From the NCBI GenBank assembly GCA_036925085.1, contig JAUPFP010000010.1, positions 124,001 to 188,000 of the forward strand: a stretch of 64,000 bases of DNA, read 5' to 3'. A program made the translations under genes and the position numbers. The stretch comes from Brachycybe producta. Lineage: Eukaryota; Arthropoda; Diplopoda; Playtdesmida; Andrognathidae. The notes beneath the pieces are model-generated. The model was not told where the DNA came from and did not search any database. It saw only the letters and a program-made list of their open reading frames with translations. This document shows, in pieces, positions 58,099 to 64,000 of this stretch. Positions within the stretch are counted from its first letter, which is position 1. Every line of letters begins with the position of its first letter.

Positions 58099-58335
58099 CT
58101 AAATAGAGAGGGAAAACGCCACCTGCCAGACAAACAAAAAGAGAAGAAGAAAAAAACACACAAAAAATAAATTAAATTTGTAAATGAAAATCAATTTTAG
58201 GATTTGAGACTTACAAACAGGCTCAATGTCTCAATCTTTTAATATTATGCATGTTACAATGCTAGCAATATATATTTTTCTAACATAAGGAGTAAAGCTA
58301 TCAGTGATTGCCTATTTCAAGGGGATCTTTTTTTT

Positions 58336-58339
<4 letters not shown>

Positions 58340-58392
<53 letters not shown>

Positions 58393-58402
58393 CCCCCCCC
58401 CT
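58340..58402. repeat. (CT)n followed by C-run
   Basis: About 25 CT units and then about 12 C. It lies 0.25 kb upstream of E1 on the minus-strand gene. Confidence 0.9.
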
Positions 58403-59124
58403 AAAAGTCTTCCTGAAGAAAGCAATTTTCTTTGAAATCACTTTAAGATCCTAATATTACTAAGTGAAAAAGGAAAAGGTAAATATATATCTATATATAT
58501 ACATATATAAGAAAAGAACAGAATGACGAGAGGGAGAAAAAAAAAGAACTTATTTAAATAATAAACTTTCATATTTATCATCTAAAATTTATTCTATTTC
58601 GTTTTCTTCTTCCATTTTTTTCTCCGAATTTATTTTCTTTGTGTGTATTTTGTATTTCTGTAAATGTATCCAAGTGTATTGTTTAAGATTTATTATCCTA
58701 GGAATTTCTGTTCTTCAAGGTAGTGGTGGTTGTAATGGTGGTGGTGGTGGTGGTTGCAGCAAACTATATTAAAAGTTTTACTCTCTTAAAATAGCATTTG
58801 GAATAATGTAAGAAATACTAAAGAAAAAAAAAACCTACAGTAAATCCCATCACATTCTTAAAGTCTCTCATCTTTTATAGTAAATGTAATCTTCTCAATC
58901 AGTAGTCCATGTTATATATTAAAAATAAAATTTCAGTAGGTCTACTTCACAGGCTACAGGCCTACATCTTTAGAGTTTAAAAAAGAAGAAAAAACAATTA
59001 GATAAATTTTGTTACATGTTTAATGTTTCTTTCGTTCTTTTTTTCAAAATTTGTTGAAATTTAAGTTTTAAAATTTTTCATAGAAAAATATACAATCTTA
59101 AGATGTTTTCTGATGTATTTTTCT

Positions 59125-59303
59125 ATATAGAAAAACGTCAACTTTGGCACACATTTGGCACACATTAAAAGTCGCACGGGTGCCAAAGTCGGCGGGGTTT
59201 TTTTTCTCATAAAAAATACATTGCGCCGACAGTCCAGCGACCGTCGACTTCATTTTGTCACCAAAAAAGTCTTTCAAAAGTCGCCTGTGTGCCAAGACCC
59301 TAA
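59125..59303. mobile_element. Foldback element family 3, copy 3
   Basis: It shares CATAAAAAATACATTGCGCC, TTTTGTCACCAAAAAAGTCT and the end AAAGTCGCCTGTGTGCCAAG with the other two copies. Confidence 0.6.
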
Positions 59304-59898
59304 TAGCGTGAAAAGAGAACTTAATGATAATGATGACCACACAATGATGTCAAAACTGAACATCACTTTGTCACAAAAGCAATATTTACAGCTAAACCAA
59401 AAAAAAAAAAAACAGCAAGTCAAATTTGTCAAGAAAATATCGAACGGAACAATAAACATTATTGACTTTTTTTTATTAAAAAAGGATAAAAAAGCATCTT
59501 CAAGAAACGCACGTCAAACCAATTAAAAACAGTCTTACATAAGTGATTTCGAAAACAAAATTTTAAATGAGGGGAAAAAATAATGAAGAATTTTCCAAAT
59601 TAAGTAAGAGGAGACAACTTCATTGTTTTCACATAAAACAAGCAACAAAAAAATAAGAAGAATGGGAAATATACTGTATGTAATTACGTAATTATGTATA
59701 ATGAAATTAACACACAACAATAGGGTTAGAAAAACAATTTTCAAACAGTAATAACATATAATATGTAAAACTACAACTGCAATGTGACATAAAAAAGCCT
59801 CCACTAAAATTAACCTACTTTCCGGTTTAAATCTCAGCTGTTGACTTTATGCAAATTGTTTTTCATTTGTGATTTTGAGCATTTGTGTGTGTCTTAAT

Positions 59899-59931
59899 CC
59901 CCTCTCTCTCTCTCTCACTCTCCCTTTCTTT

Positions 59932-59968
<37 letters not shown>
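59899..59968. repeat. (CT)n microsatellite, interrupted
   Basis: Two CT blocks separated by CCCTTTCTTTCTTT. Confidence 0.9.
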
Positions 59969-59971
<3 letters not shown>

Positions 59972-62900
59972 TCCCTTCTCTTATTTGGAAATTCCATCCA
60001 GATTTAATTAAAGAAATTCCACTTGCATCTTTTTTTTTTCTTCTTGTCACCAAAAAGAGAAAGCAACAAAAAAGCTCTAAAGTTGTTCAATGCAATTACC
60101 TGAAATTGTTTTTCTTGCAAATGGTGAAAGAACATTTCCTTAAATAATGTTGAAATACAAAAAAAGATACCCATTGTCTTCATATATACAAAAAAAGACA
60201 CCCTTCATTATAATCAGCCCTAAAAAAACACCACCACCACCACCACCATCACCATCATCTACCACCATCATTTTCTTATTTTGTAACTCGATTCTCTTTT
60301 TAATTACACAAGCTGTTTTCGTAATATCTAACCTAAAAAAAAGTAAGAAAGATGCAACATTCAAAGAGGAGAAGCTCGGAGTCTCCTCGTATATCTCTCT
60401 TATATTTCAATAGAGAAAGAGACATTTTATTCTCATCTTGACTTAACATCCTTACTACTCCATTTTACTCTATCCTTACTACACAACACTCCATCTCATT
60501 CTACCCCACAAAAACACACTTTTGCCAAAAAAACAAAAAACAACTAAACATTTTTATAAGAATAAGAATAGATGTTAAGACATAAGACTTAAAAAGATGA
60601 ACAAAAACAAAGTTATCTTTTTTGCTCATTGAGTAAAATCCACACACACACCCATATATAGTTTAGGGTTAACAATCTCAATCTCATTATCTTAGGACCT
60701 CATCCTCCCTCTCTCTCTCTCTCTCTCTCTCCATATGTAAGCTCTCTTTCATTCTCCATTTAAGGAAAATGTTTCAGTTGGTGCACATGATAATAATCAT
60801 CATCATCATTATGGTCTGTTACACGGAGGACCGCACACACACATGTCCCCAAAATGTCCCCATAATATATTTTAAGTTTAAGTATCTATTCGGGTAGTGG
60901 CTGTCAACAATACATAGATCTATCTATCTATCAACCTATACATACATACTATGACACACAACCCCCATTAGCCTCCTCCAATATGTGAAACAAACAGCTG
61001 ACATGGCACATATCTTATGTGCCATTATTTGGGGGTTTTTCTCTCTTCTTTTAGGACCAACCACTGAAATAAGGAAAGAAGAAAAACCTCATTAAAGACT
61101 GTATTAGATGACCAACCAATAAAATTGTCAAAATCGCTTAAATCCATTCGTTTTCATTGGATTTTGTAATTTCTCAATAAAAAATAAAATAAAATAGGAT
61201 TTTGGTATTGTAGATCTTCCTAATGGAATTTAAATCAAATCTTAATCCATTAAGTGACTTTTTTTAAATCGAAAGTTCTTTGTTCAGATTAGATCAGAAT
61301 AATGACAATGCACAAAAAAAGCGACGGCGAACACGTGTTTTTCATGTCATTTGCATACGAGTGGTGCCTAAATTCCTACAAAAAATTGGTTTTTATCTTA
61401 GAAATACTATAAGACCCAAATACATGAAAGAAATTTAGCATATGAATTTCAACTTGTACCCTCTGTGCAGGGTTACAACATGTTCAAAAGTACTCTATTG
61501 AAAACAGGGTTTTTTTCCTATGTGGAAACTCTTGCGTAGAAAGTTAAAATTGAAGCTCAAGTGCCAAGTTTCCTTATCACAATATATATGAGCTCCTAGG
61601 GTCTCCCACACATTTAAATCCCGCCCTAAAATTGTGTTTCGTTGTGCATCTTCTCACGTTAAGTTAATGCGAATTAAAAAGCTTAATTTTTAATTTATTT
61701 CAAACTAGGAGGTGCATTATAAAATGATTTGTACAGGACCCAATTCCACGGGTCTGAAGGGGGGGGGGGGGGCCAACACTCCGGGTATCCATAATATTAG
61801 CAGACTATGTTTCCAACAACTTTAAATCCGACTTTGCATATATATTATAACTTGAATTCTGAATTTAAAATATGTACATACTGTAATTTTTTCTTATAGT
61901 AGGTTGTAACTCTTAACTCGTTGCGGTTTTTTTTGCACAATTTTTATTTCATATTAAAATTTAAAAATGTAAAATGAATGCCTTTTTTTCTCAAATGAGA
62001 AAAGAAAAATGAGAAGAAGCATTCATTTTAGATATTTTTAATTTTAAATAAAAAAAATTGCGCAACAAAAACATTAATGAAGTTTACAAAATGGGACGTT
62101 TTAGCTGCCCATATTCTGGTAATTGCAACGTTTTAACGACTTCACTGAATGTTTGAATTCTTTTCATTTTCAAACTAATGAAACACAAAATCAGTTGACT
62201 AAAGAAAACATTTTCTTCAAGAAAAAAAACAGGCTTTAGTTTCCAATAAAAAGAGAAAACATTAAAATAAAATGAACAAAATTGCAACTATATTCAAAGA
62301 ATAAATATGTGTAACAAATAAAGAACGAAAAATAAATGACTGAAGGTTCTTTTCTTTCTTATTTTATTTCTTTTTCAGACTTTGGGTCGCAATCAATCTG
62401 GGTCACAAATAAACTTTAAAATAGAAAAATCTCAAGATCCAAATTCCGTGTAAAAATAATTGTAAAGAAGAAAAAAAAAATGAAAACCATGAACTAAAAA
62501 AATTTGCAGATTGACGTGAAAAAAACGTCCACAATCTGTCTGAAATGTCTGCTCCAATTCATTTTTACAAGATTAAAAATCCTCCTCCTTTTGTATTGTC
62601 TATAGGACCTATTTGGTGACATTATTATTCAATGGTAGCCAACTATCCTTCAAATATCATCAAAAGCGAATAAAATTTCATTTTTTTTTCTTCTGTGCAT
62701 AATTTATATATGCATAGGATATCTTTTACATTAATAATGAAACACATAATAAATTGCTAAAAGCAAATATTTTATAAATTCTTTTTTTTTTTCTTGAAAG
62801 AAGAAGAAAAAAACTCTAAAATGACCTAAATAAATACAGTTGACGCAGCATCAAAAAATAATGTCTTCAAAAATAAGATGCAAAAAAATAAAAATGAGAA

Positions 62901-63334
62901 CAAAGTTGGTATGAAATATTCGAATTGATTTTTATAACAAATACCCAAAAGGATATTTCTCTTGAAAATATTTCTTTCGTAAATGAATTGCAATGCAAAA
63001 AAAAAGCAAAGCAAAATGCTAAACATTTTTTCTTCTATCAAACGTGGTCTAAATTCTAAAGACTATTTCGAAGATTCCAAATCCCCGTCACAAATGAATC
63101 AACTACTTCTCATTTGTGCAGATCTTTGACTCAAAATCAAATTCCGTTTTTGTTCCGTTTTTTTTATCAAATACGAAAACTTCAAGTTTTTTTCTTAACA
63201 CTCGGGAAGAACCTATTTTTACGTAAAATATCAATTAGGATACTTTCAAGTACAACTTGCAAGAAATTTCCAAAGGGTTTGTTCTATGCGAAATACATTG
63301 TTTATACCCTAAATTGCTTTTTTTGTGTTATAAG

Positions 63335-63644
63335 GATTTCGGGTCTCCGTGTGGGGTTGCTGGTCCCCCATCGTTTACCTTCCCACGTGGCGGATAGGGG
63401 AATGCTCGACAGTTATGGAGGGTATTTAGGAAATAAAATACTAAAGGCAGACCAAAACCGAATCCCGCCATGTATGGTCCCTAGCCCGAGTACAAAAGGG
63501 AGAGTTACCGCCAAGTTGGCAGCCGTTCGTAAAGATTCGCCAAAATCGATGAAGGAGTGGAGAGCTAGAACACGTAAGGCCGACCCTGTACATTGTGGGT
63601 TAAACTACATACTTGATTTCTGTGGCTTTAAAGCTGTTGCTTGA
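63335..63644 (+). CDS. Possible terminal coding exon of another gene
   Basis: A 310-base block with clearly higher GC than its surroundings follows a good acceptor (TTTTTTTGTGTTATAAG) and is open to TGA at 63644. It encodes ISGLRVGLLVPHRLPSH, then MLDSYGGYLGNKILKADQN, and a basic end with KSMKEWRARTRKADPVHCG. I do not recognise the family. The upstream part of the same open frame (63114-63334) is AT-rich and intron-like. It could also be a transposon fragment. No clear AATAAA follows within the window. Confidence 0.4.
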
Positions 63645-64000
63645 TTTGCTTTAAAATTTAAAGAATGAAGTCAATACTGCTTATTTGTGTCAAAATCTAA
63701 TCTCTAGCATGCTCAAAAGGTGGTATATGTAGCTGATGTGCCATAACTAGTTTGACCTGATTTTTCACTTTTCTTAAAATCTAATTGTTCAGTTTGATTT
63801 TTAAGGTGGCACTGCTCAAAGATAAGCATGAGCATAACTCAGGAAAGTGCTTAGCAGAGGGCTGACTCAGCTTAAATTTCATATTGTTAGTAAAAACAAA
63901 GCAGCTTCCCGTCTTATATGAGTTTTGGTAATTAAGTTTAGCACATGCTAATGCCATGTTTTTAACATCTGTTAATCCTATTAAGAATATGAAAGTTGAT

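Larger units (their letters stand above)
39884..57903. other. 18-kb intron between E1 and E2, with nested genes
   Basis: It carries the two secreted-protein genes on the plus strand and a dense set of mobile elements. From 53777 to 57029 I see only AT-rich sequence, a CRE/X-box-like cluster at 55523 and a (CCG)n run at 56573. Confidence 0.7.
58099..63334. other. Sequence upstream of E1
   Basis: 5.2 kb with (CT)n tracts, GGT and CCA runs, a family 3 element and low-complexity sequence. No upstream exon of the minus-strand gene could be supported here, so its start probably lies beyond position 64000 or in a very short exon. Confidence 0.6.

Noticed and set aside
112..58098. Naming the host gene as phospholipase C epsilon, UNC79 or UNC80
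   Set aside because: Only RasGEF plus PH fits PLC epsilon, and no PLC domain is in the window; the UNC proteins lack ankyrin and RasGEF domains. No symbol is supported.
63114..63334. Upstream half of the open frame that ends at 63644
   Set aside because: AT-rich with Phe/Lys/Ile-rich translation and intron-like composition; coding character begins only after the acceptor at 63334.

Overview
The window is animal (metazoan) nuclear DNA: AT-rich, intron-rich, full of microsatellites and short foldback elements, with GT-AG introns and AATAAA signals. A TATA box followed 32 bases later by a TCAGT-type initiator hints at an arthropod, but this is weak evidence. No prokaryotic, organellar or complete viral genome is present.

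Minus strand, positions 58098 to 112: one very large gene dominates the window. I reconstruct 26 coding exons (E1 at 58098-57904 to E26 at 579-112). Every junction agrees in phase, and the exons sum to 7917 nt (2639 codons). The gene is open at both ends: no certain start codon was found and the stop lies beyond position 1. In order it encodes an N-terminal low-complexity part, ankyrin repeats (E3), an all-helical ARM/HEAT-like region (E5-E10), a long Ser/Pro/Gly/His-rich linker (E11-E12), a FERM-like module (E15-E20, with a talin-type F3 lobe in E20), a RasGEF (CDC25-like) catalytic domain (E21-E24) and a PH-like domain (E25-E26). I infer a membrane- or cortex-associated scaffold that activates a Ras/Rap-type GTPase. 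The RasGEF-then-PH order recalls phospholipase C epsilon, but the ankyrin, ARM and FERM parts are not in that family as I know it, so no gene symbol is given.

Plus strand, inside the 17.8-kb intron 2 to 1 of that gene (39884-57903): two small two-exon genes lie in tandem, 41303-42097 and 44939-45934. Each has a first coding exon of exactly 63 nt that encodes a signal peptide, a phase-0 intron, and a second exon with an early Ile-Glu-Cys. They look like diverged paralogues for short secreted proteins, one with Glu-Pro/Glu-His repeats and one His-rich. At the right end, 63335-63644 is a possible terminal exon of another plus-strand gene.

The remaining sequence is introns filled with repeats: about 15 copies of a palindromic element bounded by TTAA (one carrying a second TTAA element nested in it), at least four other foldback families, an 816-bp TA-bounded foldback element, remnants of the 3' end of a LINE reverse transcriptase, a possible LTR, a tRNA-like SINE head, a 24-bp tandem array, several near-perfect hairpins and many microsatellites. 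A short array of AGGTCA palindromes lies just downstream of the second secreted-protein gene.
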